The notes beneath the pieces were generated by a model that saw only the letters and a list, made by a program, of their open reading frames with translations, had not been told where the DNA came from and did not search any database. A stretch of 64,000 nt of DNA from Prevotella sp. E13-17. GTDB lineage: Bacteria; Bacteroidota; Bacteroidia; Bacteroidales; Bacteroidaceae. The stretch spans positions 930,001 to 994,000 of the forward strand of contig NZ_CP091787.1 of NCBI RefSeq assembly GCF_022024035.1, written 5' to 3'. This document shows, piece by piece, positions 1-9,160 of this stretch (the first letter of the stretch is position 1; the number at the start of each line of letters is the position of its first letter). The translations under genes and the position numbers were made by a program.

Positions 1-749
1 AGACCGTCGCTGATGTCCATCATGGCCGTCGGACGTACGCCAGCCTCGCGCAGTTTTCGGATAATGTCGCCTCGCGCCTCAGTTTGAAGCTGACGTTGCA
101 GCAGGTATTCTTTTCCAGCAAAGTCGGGCGAGAAGTGGGCCAGCTCCTCCAACGCACGCTGATCGCCTTTCTTCTTGGCCTCTTCCACCTGCTGATAGTA
201 CACGCTCTTCTCGCGTTCCAGCAGTTGCAGCCCCATATAGGCAGCCCCCAAGTCGCCGCTCACGCAGACCAAGTCGGTGTCTTTCGCGCCGTTACGATAC
301 ACGATATCCTCCTTGCGAGCCTCGCCAATACAGGTGATACTGATGGCCAGTCCAGTGTAAGACGAGGTCGTGTCGCCACCAACAATGTCCACATTCCATT
401 TCTCGCAAGCCAGACGCAGGCCGGCATAGAACTCTTCCATGTCCTCTACGGTGAAGCGCTTGCTGAGGGCCAGCGATACAGTGATCTGTCTTGGCGTGCC
501 ATTCATGGCAAACACATCGCTGATGTTCACCATGGCAGACTTGTAGCCCAGATGTTTCAAGTCGATATATGTCAGGTCGAAGTGCACACCTTCCATCAGC
601 AGGTCGGTGGTTATCAGTACCTCGCTATCGGGGTAGTGAAGTACGGCGCAGTCGTCTCCTACGCCGTACTTGGTTGATTCGTTCTTGTTTTCTAAATCTT
701 TTGTCAGTCTGTCAATCAGACCAAATTCTCCTAATTTTGCTATTTCCAT
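1..749 (-). CDS. thiL: thiamine-monophosphate kinase (3' end beyond window)
   Basis: The minus-strand frame opens at the ATG at 747-749 and stays open to base 1, giving 249 codons without a stop, so the C-terminus lies outside the window. ThiL phosphorylates thiamine monophosphate to thiamine pyrophosphate in the cytoplasm. Visible motifs are an N-terminal GDDCAVL, then TTDLLMEGVHF, NISDVFAMNGTP and GGDTTSS, the Mg-ATP-binding motifs of the ThiL/PurM superfamily. MMDISDG lies at the cut end. The gene follows the purine nucleoside phosphorylase gene by 20 bp on the same strand and is probably co-transcribed with it. The family call is firm. Confidence 0.9.
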   Translation of the reverse strand, partial: MEIAKLGEFGLIDRLTKDLENKNESTKYGVGDDCAVLHYPDSEVLITTDLLMEGVHFDLTYIDLKHLGYKSAMVNISDVFAMNGTPRQITVSLALSKRFTVEDMEEFYAGLRLACEKWNVDIVGGDTTSSYTGLAISITCIGEARKEDIVYRNGAKDTDLVCVSGDLGAAYMGLQLLEREKSVYYQQVEEAKKKGDQRALEELAHFSPDFAGKEYLLQRQLQTEARGDIIRKLREAGVRPTAMMDISDG

Positions 750-769
750 AAACAATGGGCTTTGGATTA

Positions 770-1642
770 TTACTTCCAGTTCTCTGTGGGGTGATCGGTA
801 TTAAACTCTTCTGAGGCGTTATGCTCCAGTTTTTCAGAGCGTACAATCATCTCACGCATGATTTCGGTCATCACAGGTTGTGCCTTGTCGGCAGCTTCCT
901 GCACCTCTTCGTGGCTGACCTCTACGGGAATATCGAAGCCTCCCAGGTCAGTGACGACGCTGATGCCGAAGGTGCGGATGCCGCAATGGTGAGCCACAAT
1001 GACCTCGGGCACTGTTGACATGCCCACGGTGTCACCGCCCAGAATGCGATACATCTTGTATTCTGCAGGTGTTTCGAAAGTAGGTCCCTGCACCCCCATA
1101 TAAACGCCATATTGCAGTCTGATCTTCTTCTCGCGTGCAATCTGGCTGGCCAGCTTGATGAGCGAGGGGTCGTAGGTCTCGTGCATGTCGGGGAAGCGAG
1201 GCCCGGTGGGGAAGTTCTTGCCGCGTAGCGGATGTTCAGGGAAGAAGTTGATGTGGTCTGTGATCACCATCAGGTCGCCGATTTTGAATCCCGGGTTCAT
1301 GCCTCCGGCGGCATTGCTGACAAAGAGTGTCTTGATGCCCAGCTCGTACATCACGCGAACGGGGAATGTCACTTCCTTCATGGTGTATCCCTCATAATAG
1401 TGAAAGCGTCCCTGCATGGCCATGATATCCACGCCGCCCAGTTTGCCGAAGATCAGTTTTCCTGAGTGTCCTTCTACGGTAGATACGGGAAAGTTGGGGA
1501 TTTCGCTATATGGGAATTCGTAAGAGTCAGTTATTTCTGAAGCTAATTGTCCGAGGCCTGTCCCCAGAATGATGGCTGTTCTTGGGCTTGTGGTCATCCT
1601 TTCTTTTAACCAGGATGCTGTTTCTTGAATTTTTTCGTACAT
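770..1642 (-). CDS. purine nucleoside phosphorylase
   Basis: A 290-residue cytosolic enzyme of the trimeric PNP family, which splits purine nucleosides with phosphate into base and ribose-1-phosphate. Family motifs run in order: ILGTGLG near residue 30, VEGHSGKL, a GRFHYYEGY stretch, FVSNAAGGMN, GVYMGVQGPTFETPAEY and the late GMSTVPEVIVAHHCG. The start MYEKIQ was chosen over an upstream in-frame Met because it gives the normal family length; the longer form would add 23 residues of lpxK-internal sequence. Even with this start, the first 116 bp overlap the 3' end of lpxK in another frame. That suggests translational coupling. Confidence 0.93.
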   Translation of the reverse strand: MYEKIQETASWLKERMTTSPRTAIILGTGLGQLASEITDSYEFPYSEIPNFPVSTVEGHSGKLIFGKLGGVDIMAMQGRFHYYEGYTMKEVTFPVRVMYELGIKTLFVSNAAGGMNPGFKIGDLMVITDHINFFPEHPLRGKNFPTGPRFPDMHETYDPSLIKLASQIAREKKIRLQYGVYMGVQGPTFETPAEYKMYRILGGDTVGMSTVPEVIVAHHCGIRTFGISVVTDLGGFDIPVEVSHEEVQEAADKAQPVMTEIMREMIVRSEKLEHNASEEFNTDHPTENWK

Positions 1643-2714
1643 AGTTAATAATTTTTTGGTTAAACTTATCGGTTTGTTCAAGCATGAATTCAATCTCGAG
1701 TGGCAGTACAAAGAGACTGCTTTTCACGGCTTCACTCAGGCCTTGTGTGTGTTTAATGCGTGCAGCATCCTTCTCGGTGGTGACGATGCATTTAGGCCCT
1801 TGCAGGTTGTTGAATTCAGCATTGATTCGTTCTATATCTTGTGGATTGAAACTGTGATGGTCTGGAAACGTGAGCGGGTGCAGCGATGCTGCATGGGGTT
1901 TAAGGTCTTCGATCATCTGTTGTGGCGATGCGATACCCGTCAGCAACAAGCAGTTCTGGTCCTTTAGGTCAGTCAGATTGCCCGCCTTTTGTGCCAGTTG
2001 CGCGTTGGCAGCTTCTTTGAATAGGGGTGTCAGTTTGCCGTAAGACAGAGTGCTGAAGTACAGCTCTTGATAGGGAAACAAGTCCATTGCCTTGGTGATA
2101 ACCCGATATTCCATTGGCGTCAGGCTTTTGGGGCATTTCGTGACGATGATGATGTCTGCGCGGTTCTTGCCCGATAGCGGTTCGCGCATGCGTCCTGCAG
2201 GCAACATTTTGTCGTAGATGATCAGTCGGTGATAGTCCACCAACAGAATGTTGATGCCCGGTTTCACGTAGCGATGTTGGAAGGCGTCGTCCAGCAGTAT
2301 GACGTCGAGTTTAGGGTCTTTCTGCAGCAATAACTTGATGCCCTTGGCCCGTTTTTTCTCTACGGCAATAGTAATGTCGGGGAATTTCTGCTTCATCTGG
2401 TAAGGCTCGTCGCCAATATCCTGAGCAGTCGAATGCTCGTCGGCAATCAAGAAGCCTTTCGACGTCCGCTTGTAGCCACGACTCAGCACCGCCACCTTCG
2501 CACTTTTCTCCAGCAATCTAATCAGATATTCGATATGAGGTGTCTTGCCAGTACCGCCCACGGTGATGTTGCCCACCGAGATGACAGGTGTGCTGAAGCT
2601 CTCGCTTTTCAGTATGCCCATCTCAAAGAGATAGTTTCGCATCTGTACCACGCAGCCGTAAAGCCAGCCCAGTGGCAGTAGCCATTTGTTGATTTTGATG
2701 AAGTCGCCTTCCAT
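1527..2714 (-). CDS. lpxK: tetraacyldisaccharide 4'-kinase
   Basis: A 395-residue inner-membrane-associated kinase that adds the 4'-phosphate to the lipid A disaccharide precursor. The N-terminus has the membrane-anchoring hydrophobic segment (WLLPLGWLYGCVVQMRNYLF), followed by VISVGNITVGGTGKTP, the LpxK Walker A. Further on are VAVLSRGYKR, GDEPYQM and DVILLDDAFQHR, all typical of the family. The C-terminal 38 codons or so run into the downstream phosphorylase gene in a different frame. The tail after FNQKIINYVRKN is basic and low in complexity. A 15-bp perfect hairpin lies just upstream of the start. Confidence 0.94.
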   Translation of the reverse strand: MEGDFIKINKWLLPLGWLYGCVVQMRNYLFEMGILKSESFSTPVISVGNITVGGTGKTPHIEYLIRLLEKSAKVAVLSRGYKRTSKGFLIADEHSTAQDIGDEPYQMKQKFPDITIAVEKKRAKGIKLLLQKDPKLDVILLDDAFQHRYVKPGINILLVDYHRLIIYDKMLPAGRMREPLSGKNRADIIIVTKCPKSLTPMEYRVITKAMDLFPYQELYFSTLSYGKLTPLFKEAANAQLAQKAGNLTDLKDQNCLLLTGIASPQQMIEDLKPHAASLHPLTFPDHHSFNPQDIERINAEFNNLQGPKCIVTTEKDAARIKHTQGLSEAVKSSLFVLPLEIEFMLEQTDKFNQKIINYVRKNSRNSILVKRKDDHKPKNSHHSGDRPRTISFRNN

Positions 2715-2732
2715 ACCTATGGTTTACTTGAA

Positions 2733-2771
2733 GAATAGTGCCACTTTTCAGCTGTTAAAGTGGCACTATTC
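2733..2771 (-). other. 15-bp perfect hairpin in the sppA-lpxK gap
   Basis: The arms gaatagtgccacttt (2733-2747) and aaagtggcactattc (2757-2771) are perfectly complementary around a 9-nt loop. The hairpin ends 18 bp upstream of the lpxK ATG on the minus strand. No T-run follows it on that strand, so it is not a convincing intrinsic terminator. It could be a partial attenuator or an mRNA-processing or stability element between sppA and lpxK. Confidence 0.6.
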
Positions 2772-2830
2772 CGAGGTTAAAAGTTCCACTCTGGTTGTCT
2801 TAAACAGTAGTATTTCTGTTCTTGTTGAGT

Positions 2831-4618
2831 TTAAATGCCTGTGACGAAGGGCAGTCTTGCCTGCAGTCGGTTGCGCTGCTGGTCGCGTCGCATCTCCATG
2901 ATGGGCGTATAGAGCTCGCCCAGTGTCTTCTGCATCTCGGCATCCAGATAGCTGCCTTTCTTGTCGGTACTCTCCAGCAAAGCCTCAAACCAGTCTGTCT
3001 TGCCGGGGTAGGGAGCCGTGTAGTACTTGTCCAACTTGGCCAGTTCGGCAGCCTTCTTGATGGCATCATCAAGAGACCCCAACTTGTCCACCAGTTTGAT
3101 GCCCACAGCATCGGAGGCAATCCATACACGTCCTTGCGCAATCTCGTTTACTTGTTCCTTGGTCATGCCGCGTCCGTCGGCAACGATGGTCAAGAACGAG
3201 TCGTAACCACGGTCCACGTAGCCCTGCATGAAGCGAATCACGTCGGCATTGTTTTTGTCGAATATCAGGCGTGTCTCGTAGTCGCTATAGTGGTTGGTGC
3301 TAACGCCATCCCATGTGATTCCCAGCTTGTTAGACACCAGCTCGCTCATGTTGGGCACCAATCCGAAGATGCCAATAGAGCCAGTGACCGTTGTCGGTTC
3401 GGCGAAGATGTAGCTGGCGGGAGCGCTGATCATGTAGCCACCCGAGGCCGCATAGCCACCCATGGAAACCACCACGGGTTTCTTCTCCTTCAGTTGCTTG
3501 ATGGCGTGCCAGATGTGTTCCGAGGCGATAGCGCTACCACCAGGCGAGTTGACGCGCAGCACGACGGCCTTAACGTCGTCGTCCTTCGCCAGTTCGTTCA
3601 GGTCTTCAACGGTCTCTTTGCCCACGATGGCATGCTCACTGGCAAAGGCACTGGCTTCTTCATCAATGATTTCGCCATAGGCATAATATACGGCAATCTT
3701 GTCACCGTCCTTCTTGTTCTCCTCTTGCAGGTTGGTCATGTCAGAGAGTGTCAGCTGGTTGATGTCGTCATCCTCGCCGAGTCCCAGTTTTCCCTTCACA
3801 ATCTCCTTGATCTTCTCGGGGAAGATGGCATCGTCAATCAGTTTGGCAGCCTTGTAGTCGGCAATGTTGGCGAAAGCCATAATGCTATCGTCTGCCAACT
3901 GGTTCAGCTGGTCGGGTGTCACGTTGCGGCTCTCAGCCATCTGCTTCAGCCACAGTTTCCAGATGCCCTGCAGATAGGCTGTGCGCTGTTCGCGGTCGTT
4001 TTCGCTCATGTCCTTACGGGTGACACTTTCCACTGCACTCTTATATTTGCCCACACGGGTGGCCTGATAGGTGATGCCTATTTTCTCGTACAGACCAGTC
4101 ATGTAGTAGTTTTTGCCCCCCAAACCTTTGAAGTCTATCATGCCCTGACGATCCATAAAGATGCTGTCGGCCACGGAGCAAACATAGTAAGAGCCCTGTG
4201 TATATCTGTCGGCAAAGGCAAGGATCCACTTGCCGCTCTTCTTGAAGTCGGCCAGTGCATCGCGAACCTGCTGGGCGGTGGCTGGTGCGTCAAATATGGT
4301 GGTGCCGCCTTCCAGGTAGATACCCTTGATATTCTCGTTGTTCTTCGCTTTTCTGATGGCGGCAACAATGTCGTCCAGTCCCATTTCGGTCATGTCAACC
4401 TGTCCCAACAGTTGGTCGAGTGGAGAGCCTCCTTCAGTTCGTTCGCTCACCATTCCGTCCATTTTCAACACGAAAACAGAGTTTTCTTTTGCTTTCGTTG
4501 GTGCCGAACTGCTGGCAATCATTGATGCAAAAGAGATCATCATAAAGATGCCACAAATAATAAGTAACGCGATGATGCCGCAAATGGTTGCGAGCATGTA
4601 CCTAAAAAATTGTTTCAT
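2831..4618 (-). CDS. sppA: signal peptide peptidase SppA, long (67K) type
   Basis: A 595-residue membrane-bound serine protease that degrades cleaved signal peptides. It has one N-terminal membrane segment at about residues 9-35 and two tandem ClpP-like domains. The catalytic dyad can be read: Lys193 in GKYKSAVES of the first half and Ser362 in VNSPGGSAIASEH of the second, as in the E. coli long form (family knowledge). The start MKQFFRYM was chosen over an upstream in-frame Met because the hydrophobic anchor then sits at the very N-terminus. A TATCTTTG -7 box lies about 30 bp upstream. lpxK follows after 116 bp that contain a strong hairpin. Confidence 0.93.
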   Translation of the reverse strand: MKQFFRYMLATICGIIALLIICGIFMMISFASMIASSSAPTKAKENSVFVLKMDGMVSERTEGGSPLDQLLGQVDMTEMGLDDIVAAIRKAKNNENIKGIYLEGGTTIFDAPATAQQVRDALADFKKSGKWILAFADRYTQGSYYVCSVADSIFMDRQGMIDFKGLGGKNYYMTGLYEKIGITYQATRVGKYKSAVESVTRKDMSENDREQRTAYLQGIWKLWLKQMAESRNVTPDQLNQLADDSIMAFANIADYKAAKLIDDAIFPEKIKEIVKGKLGLGEDDDINQLTLSDMTNLQEENKKDGDKIAVYYAYGEIIDEEASAFASEHAIVGKETVEDLNELAKDDDVKAVVLRVNSPGGSAIASEHIWHAIKQLKEKKPVVVSMGGYAASGGYMISAPASYIFAEPTTVTGSIGIFGLVPNMSELVSNKLGITWDGVSTNHYSDYETRLIFDKNNADVIRFMQGYVDRGYDSFLTIVADGRGMTKEQVNEIAQGRVWIASDAVGIKLVDKLGSLDDAIKKAAELAKLDKYYTAPYPGKTDWFEALLESTDKKGSYLDAEMQKTLGELYTPIMEMRRDQQRNRLQARLPFVTGI

Positions 4619-4648
4619 ATTTGCGTTTTTTTTTGATAATTCAGTATG

Positions 4649-4682
4649 CAAAGATACAGATATTTTCATAATTATATGCAAA
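4649..4682 (-). promoter_or_regulatory. probable promoter of sppA
   Basis: On the minus strand TATCTTTG (complement of 4649-4656) matches the Bacteroidetes -7 box TAnnTTTG. TTTG (complement of 4679-4682) sits 22 bp upstream, slightly longer than the usual 19-21. Transcription would begin roughly 25 nt before the sppA ATG. Confidence 0.5.
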
Positions 4683-4728
4683 AAAGCAAGTAAAAAGTTC
4701 GTCATATATAAAAATAGGTGCCGAAATT

Positions 4729-4759
4729 TTTGCCGTTTCTGCTATTTGCCGTATCTTTG
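4729..4759 (+). promoter_or_regulatory. promoter of the GH28-GH2 pair
   Basis: TTTG (4729-4732), a 19-bp spacer and TATCTTTG (4752-4759) fit the Bacteroidetes -33/-7 consensus. They lie about 35 bp ahead of the GH28 start codon. Confidence 0.65.
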
Positions 4760-4794
4760 TAGCATTATAAACAAATAACTTAAAAACGAATCCA

Positions 4795-6132
4795 ATGAAT
4801 CAGAAAATCATGTTGGCAGTCATACTCCTGATGGTGTGTGTCACTGCTGTAGGTAAGAAAAAAACACAAGTTCAGGAACTATGGCCCAATGGCGAGCCGA
4901 TGGCAGCGTGGTTTACAGATACCAGAAAAGTCGATGTTGAGACGCTCGGAAAGAAATACATACTGACAGACTATGGTGTACGCCAGGGCACAACTGATGT
5001 GCAAACCCGCGAAATCCAGGCCGTGATAGACCGTGCTGCTGCCAATGGCGGTGGCGTCATCGTGGTGCCAAAGGGCACGTTCTATTCAGGAAGCCTGTTC
5101 TTCAAGCAGGGCACCCACCTGCTGGTCGAAGAGGGTGGTGTGCTGAAGGGATCAGATCGCATCCGCGACTTTGAGATTCGCGAGACGCGCATCGAGGGGC
5201 AGACATGTCCATACTTCGTGGCTTTGATCAATGCCGATAGCGTTGACGGATTCACAATTGCAGGCAAAGGCACTATCGATGGCAACGGACAAGACTATTG
5301 GCACGAGTTCTGGATCCGTCGTCAGTGGAACCCTCAGTGCACCAACAAGGATGCACAGCGCCCGCGCCTTACCTATATATCGAACTCAAAGAATGTGACC
5401 ATCCAAGATGTGCGACTCATCAACTCGCCCTTTTGGACAAATCATATTTACCGTTGCGACCACGTGCGCTACCTTGATCTCTATATCTACTCTTCGACAA
5501 CGGGTATCAAGGGACCTTCAACCGATGCTATCGATATAGATGTGTGTCACGATGTGGTGGTGCGTGGCTGCTATATGAACGTGAACGACGATGCCGTCGT
5601 GCTGAAGGGCGGCAAGGGAACCTTCGCCGATCAGGCGCCCGAGAATGGTCCTTGCTATAATATCCTGGTGGAAAACTGCCATTATGGTACGGTGCATGGC
5701 TGCATGACACTGGGCTCTGAGTCTGTCCACGACTGGAATGTCATCATGCGTCGCTGCCATACCGACAACACACAAAACGTGCTTTGGCTGAAGATGCGCC
5801 CCGACACGCCGCAGCACTACGAGTATGTGCGCGTGGAAGACTTCACGGGTAAGTGTCGTAGTTTTCTGTTGGTGAAACCTTGGACGCAGTTCTATCAGAA
5901 AGAAGACCGTCCCGATATGCCGCTGTCGCAGTGTAATGACATCAGTTTTAAAAATATCAACATGGAGTGTGGCACGTTCTTCAACGTGGAAGGATCTGAT
6001 AAATATCTGCTCAAGAACTTCTCTTTTGAGAATATTGATGTGAAAGATGGTGCCAAGAAGAAAGCCTTTGAGAACCACCCCGTCGAGCTGTTGACGCTGA
6101 AAAATGTGGTGGTGAATGGTGAAAAGCGATAA
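4795..6132 (+). CDS. glycoside hydrolase family 28 (polygalacturonase-like), secreted
   Basis: A 445-residue enzyme with a signal peptide (residues 1 to about 20) and a right-handed beta-helix. GH28 enzymes cleave alpha-galacturonosyl or related linkages of pectin by inversion. Counterparts of the four GH28 motifs can be seen: GPSTDAIDID near 240-249 (the NTDG region), NDD at 264-266, VHGCMTLGSES from about 300 (the GHG region) and LKMRPD for the basic subsite residues. The family is clear, but the substrate (homogalacturonan or rhamnogalacturonan) is not. The gene is followed 12 bp later by a GH2 gene, so the two are almost certainly one transcript acting on a pectic side chain. Confidence 0.88.
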   Translation: MNQKIMLAVILLMVCVTAVGKKKTQVQELWPNGEPMAAWFTDTRKVDVETLGKKYILTDYGVRQGTTDVQTREIQAVIDRAAANGGGVIVVPKGTFYSGSLFFKQGTHLLVEEGGVLKGSDRIRDFEIRETRIEGQTCPYFVALINADSVDGFTIAGKGTIDGNGQDYWHEFWIRRQWNPQCTNKDAQRPRLTYISNSKNVTIQDVRLINSPFWTNHIYRCDHVRYLDLYIYSSTTGIKGPSTDAIDIDVCHDVVVRGCYMNVNDDAVVLKGGKGTFADQAPENGPCYNILVENCHYGTVHGCMTLGSESVHDWNVIMRRCHTDNTQNVLWLKMRPDTPQHYEYVRVEDFTGKCRSFLLVKPWTQFYQKEDRPDMPLSQCNDISFKNINMECGTFFNVEGSDKYLLKNFSFENIDVKDGAKKKAFENHPVELLTLKNVVVNGEKR

Positions 6133-6144
6133 AGTGACGGACTG

Positions 6145-9075
6145 ATGAAAAGACTCTCTCTCTGCCTGCTGTGGCTCGTGCTGGCCGTGACTTTGGCGTC
6201 TGCCGAGCGTCAGAAGCTGAACTTTAACGCAGATTGGCGCTTGACTGTTGGCGATGTCAAGGATGCTGCTTCGCCTGCATACGATGATGCGGGCTGGCAA
6301 CGCGTCACGTTGCCTTTTGCCTTCAATGGCAATGAGGCATTCAAAGTAGATATCGCGCAACTGACAGACACCATCTGCTGGTATCGCAAACACTTCCATC
6401 TGACTCAGGAACAAGTCGGTGGAAAGGTGTTCGTCGAATTTGAGGGCGCTCGCCAAGGGGCCGACGTCTATGTGAATGGTCGCCATGTTGGCTTTTCTGA
6501 TAATGGTGTCATGGCTTTTGGCTTCGACCTGACGCCTTTCGTTCGGGCGGGGCAGAACCTGATAGCGGTGCGTTGCGACAACAGCTGGACGTATCGTGAC
6601 CGCATCTTGGACAGCCGATACCAGTGGAACGACAAGAATTTTAATGCCAATTATGGGGGGCTGACCAAGAATGTGTTCCTGCATATCACCGATAAGCTCT
6701 ACCAGACATTGCCGCTCTACTCGAATCTGAAGACCACTGGCACCTATATATATGCCACCGATTTTAACGTGGCAGAGCGTCGTGCCGTGATTCATGCCGA
6801 GTCGGAAGTCAGCAATGACGACAGTTGCCAGCGTTCGTTCACCTTCGTGGCAAAAGTCTTTGACTTAGACGGGCGTGAAGTGGCATCGATGAAAGGCGAC
6901 CGTGTCACTGTGCATCCAGGTGAGCGGCGGCGTGTCACAATAGCTCAGGAGGTAGGCAATCTGCACTTTTGGTCGTGGGGCTATGGCTATCTCTACACCG
7001 TGAAGACACAACTGGTGGCAGACGATGGGTCTGTTCTTGACTGTGTAGCCACGCGCACAGGTTTCCGAAAGACCAAGTTCGCTGAAGGAAAAGTGTGGCT
7101 GAACGATCGGGTGATGATGATGCATGGCTATGCTCAACGCACGTCGAACGAATGGCCTGGTGTAGGTATTGGCGTGCCAGCGTGGCTGAGTGATTATTCT
7201 AATGCATTGATGGTTGAGTCGGGAGCCAATCTGGTTCGTTGGATGCATGTGACGCCTTGGAAGCAAGATGTGGAGTCGTGCGACCGTGTCGGACTGCTGC
7301 AAGCTATGCCCGCCGGCGATGCAGAGAAAGATGTGGAAGGCCCCCGCTGGCAGCAACGTGTTCAACTGATGCGTGATGCCATTATATATAATAGGAATAA
7401 CCCCAGTGTGGTGTTCTATGAAGGTGGCAATGAGTCTGTCAGTCGCGAGCACATGCTTGAGTTGAAGGCTCTTCGCAATGAGTATGACCCTCATGGAGGT
7501 CGCGCCATTGGCAGTCGCGAGATGCTCGACATTGATGAGGCTGAATATGGCGGTGAGATGCTCTATATCAACAAAAGTGCCAAACATCCTATGTGGGCCA
7601 TGGAGTATAATCGTGATGAAGGACTCCGAAAATACTGGGATGCGTACAGCTATCCCTATCATCAAGAGGGTGATGGACCCTTATATCGTGGAGCACCGGC
7701 TCTTGAATATAATCATAATATGGATGCTTTTGCTCGTGGCATGGTGGAACGTTGGCATGAGTATTGGCTTGAAAGACCAGGTACGGGAAGGCGTGTGAGC
7801 AGTGGTGGCGTGAAGATTGTGTTTTCTGATACCAATACGCACCATCGTGGCGAGTCTAACTATCGCACCAGTGGCGTGGTCGATGCGATGCGCATTCCGA
7901 AAGATGCCTTCTTTGTTCATCAGGTGATGTGGGATGGATGGGTATCTCCAGAACATCCGCGAACATACATCATCGGCCATTGGAACTATCCAGAACAGAC
8001 CCGGAAGGATGTTTATGTCGTATCAACGGCAGACGAGGTGGAACTCTTTGTCAATGGCAAGTCCATCGGCAAGGGACAACGTTCTTATCAGTGGCTCTTT
8101 ACTTTCAAGGACGTTGCATTCGAACCGGGCGTGTTGGAAGCTCGCGGTAGCGATGGCTCTTCGTTTCAGATAGAGACTGCAGGCGAGCCCTATCAGTTGA
8201 AGTTGACGGCGATTGAAAATCCTGAAGGCATGAAAGCTGATGGTGCAGACATGGCACTCATACAGGTCGAGGTGGTCGATAGACAAGGACGCCGTTGCCC
8301 GTTGGATAATAGAATGATGCACTTCCACCTGTGGGGCGAAGCGAAATGGATCGGGGGAATAGCGAGCCAGCGTCCTGAGGATAATTACGTGGGGCGTATG
8401 TCGCTGCCTGTGGAGTGTGGTGTCAACCGTGTATTGGTCCGTTCAACTTCTAATGCCGGCCATTTTGACTTGTCTGTTTGGGCAGATGGGGTGCGTCCGG
8501 CGTATCTGACCATGAAGACGCATCAGTCCGACTGTCAAGAGATGCCTCAGTCGTCACTGCGCCCATTGTTGTCGCGTGGCGAGACGCCAGCAACTGCATC
8601 TTATCGCGAAGTGAAAACAAGTGCGGTGATTGTCGGGGCGAAAACGGGCTCAAATATGCAGTCGGCAGTCAACAGCTACGATGATAACGAACTGAGTGAG
8701 TGGCGTAGCGATGGCGAGCAACGGAATGCTTGGATTACCTATCAGTTGGACAAAAAGAGAACGATCGATGAGATTGCCATCAAACTGTCTGGTTGGCGTC
8801 AGAAGTGTTATCCGCTGGAAGTCTATGCCGGCAAGAAGAAAGTGTGGGAAGGATTAACCGATGCCACATTGGGCTATGCTCATATCTGCATAGATGCACC
8901 GGAGGCATCGCGTGAGTTGACCATTCGTATGGTGGCTCCAGCGCAGAACACTGCTAAGTTTGGCAGCGTGAAGGAACTTGCGGGCGGTCATGCCAACGAG
9001 TTTGATAGAGTGAAGACGGAAAATGTAAAAGTGGAATTGCGCATCGTAGAGGTAGATCTGTTGGAACGAAAGTAG
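6145..9075 (+). CDS. glycoside hydrolase family 2 with C-terminal discoidin-like domain, secreted
   Basis: A 976-residue exported enzyme: signal peptide 1-20, then a GH2 sugar-binding jelly-roll (about 25-185, including VFVEFEGARQGADVYVNG), an Ig-like domain, and the TIM barrel. The barrel carries the acid/base Glu in YEGGNES (near 430) and a candidate nucleophile Glu in WAMEYNRDEG (near 487). After further beta-sandwich domains, the last 150 residues look like an F5/8-type carbohydrate-binding domain (WITYQLDKKRTIDEIAIKLSG). The family includes beta-galactosidases and beta-glucuronidases, and the exact sugar cannot be read. It lies 12 bp after the GH28 gene in the same operon. It has no C-terminal sorting tail. 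Confidence 0.86.
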   Translation: MKRLSLCLLWLVLAVTLASAERQKLNFNADWRLTVGDVKDAASPAYDDAGWQRVTLPFAFNGNEAFKVDIAQLTDTICWYRKHFHLTQEQVGGKVFVEFEGARQGADVYVNGRHVGFSDNGVMAFGFDLTPFVRAGQNLIAVRCDNSWTYRDRILDSRYQWNDKNFNANYGGLTKNVFLHITDKLYQTLPLYSNLKTTGTYIYATDFNVAERRAVIHAESEVSNDDSCQRSFTFVAKVFDLDGREVASMKGDRVTVHPGERRRVTIAQEVGNLHFWSWGYGYLYTVKTQLVADDGSVLDCVATRTGFRKTKFAEGKVWLNDRVMMMHGYAQRTSNEWPGVGIGVPAWLSDYSNALMVESGANLVRWMHVTPWKQDVESCDRVGLLQAMPAGDAEKDVEGPRWQQRVQLMRDAIIYNRNNPSVVFYEGGNESVSREHMLELKALRNEYDPHGGRAIGSREMLDIDEAEYGGEMLYINKSAKHPMWAMEYNRDEGLRKYWDAYSYPYHQEGDGPLYRGAPALEYNHNMDAFARGMVERWHEYWLERPGTGRRVSSGGVKIVFSDTNTHHRGESNYRTSGVVDAMRIPKDAFFVHQVMWDGWVSPEHPRTYIIGHWNYPEQTRKDVYVVSTADEVELFVNGKSIGKGQRSYQWLFTFKDVAFEPGVLEARGSDGSSFQIETAGEPYQLKLTAIENPEGMKADGADMALIQVEVVDRQGRRCPLDNRMMHFHLWGEAKWIGGIASQRPEDNYVGRMSLPVECGVNRVLVRSTSNAGHFDLSVWADGVRPAYLTMKTHQSDCQEMPQSSLRPLLSRGETPATASYREVKTSAVIVGAKTGSNMQSAVNSYDDNELSEWRSDGEQRNAWITYQLDKKRTIDEIAIKLSGWRQKCYPLEVYAGKKKVWEGLTDATLGYAHICIDAPEASRELTIRMVAPAQNTAKFGSVKELAGGHANEFDRVKTENVKVELRIVEVDLLERK

Positions 9076-9113
9076 TTGTTACTACTAATCTCTTGTACCT
9101 TAATTTATAAAAT

Positions 9114-9156
9114 AAAGCGTGCCAAATTGTCAGTAAAGTCATTTTGGCACGCTTTT
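9114..9156 (+). terminator. hairpin between the GH2 gene and groES (possible terminator)
   Basis: Two perfect 13-bp arms (9114-9126 and 9143-9155) enclose a 16-nt loop and are followed by only one further T. It could end the GH28-GH2 transcript. However, its right arm overlaps a sequence that matches a sigma-54 promoter, so a regulatory role for groESL is an alternative or additional reading. Confidence 0.5.
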
Positions 9157-9160
9157 CGCT
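9145..9160 (+). promoter_or_regulatory. sigma-54-type promoter candidate for groESL
   Basis: TGGCACGCTTTTCGCT has GG and GC exactly 12 bp apart, as in the -24/-12 consensus TGGCACG-N4-TTGC; only the T before GC is changed to C. Transcription would start near 9171, about 39 nt before the groES ATG. No good TTTG/TAnnTTTG pair is present in this gap. Use of RpoN here is inferred. Confidence 0.5.

Noticed and set aside
2822..4525. Plus-strand open frame of 567 codons opposite sppA
   Set aside because: sppA on the minus strand has both catalytic residues and a proper signal anchor; the plus frame has no family features.
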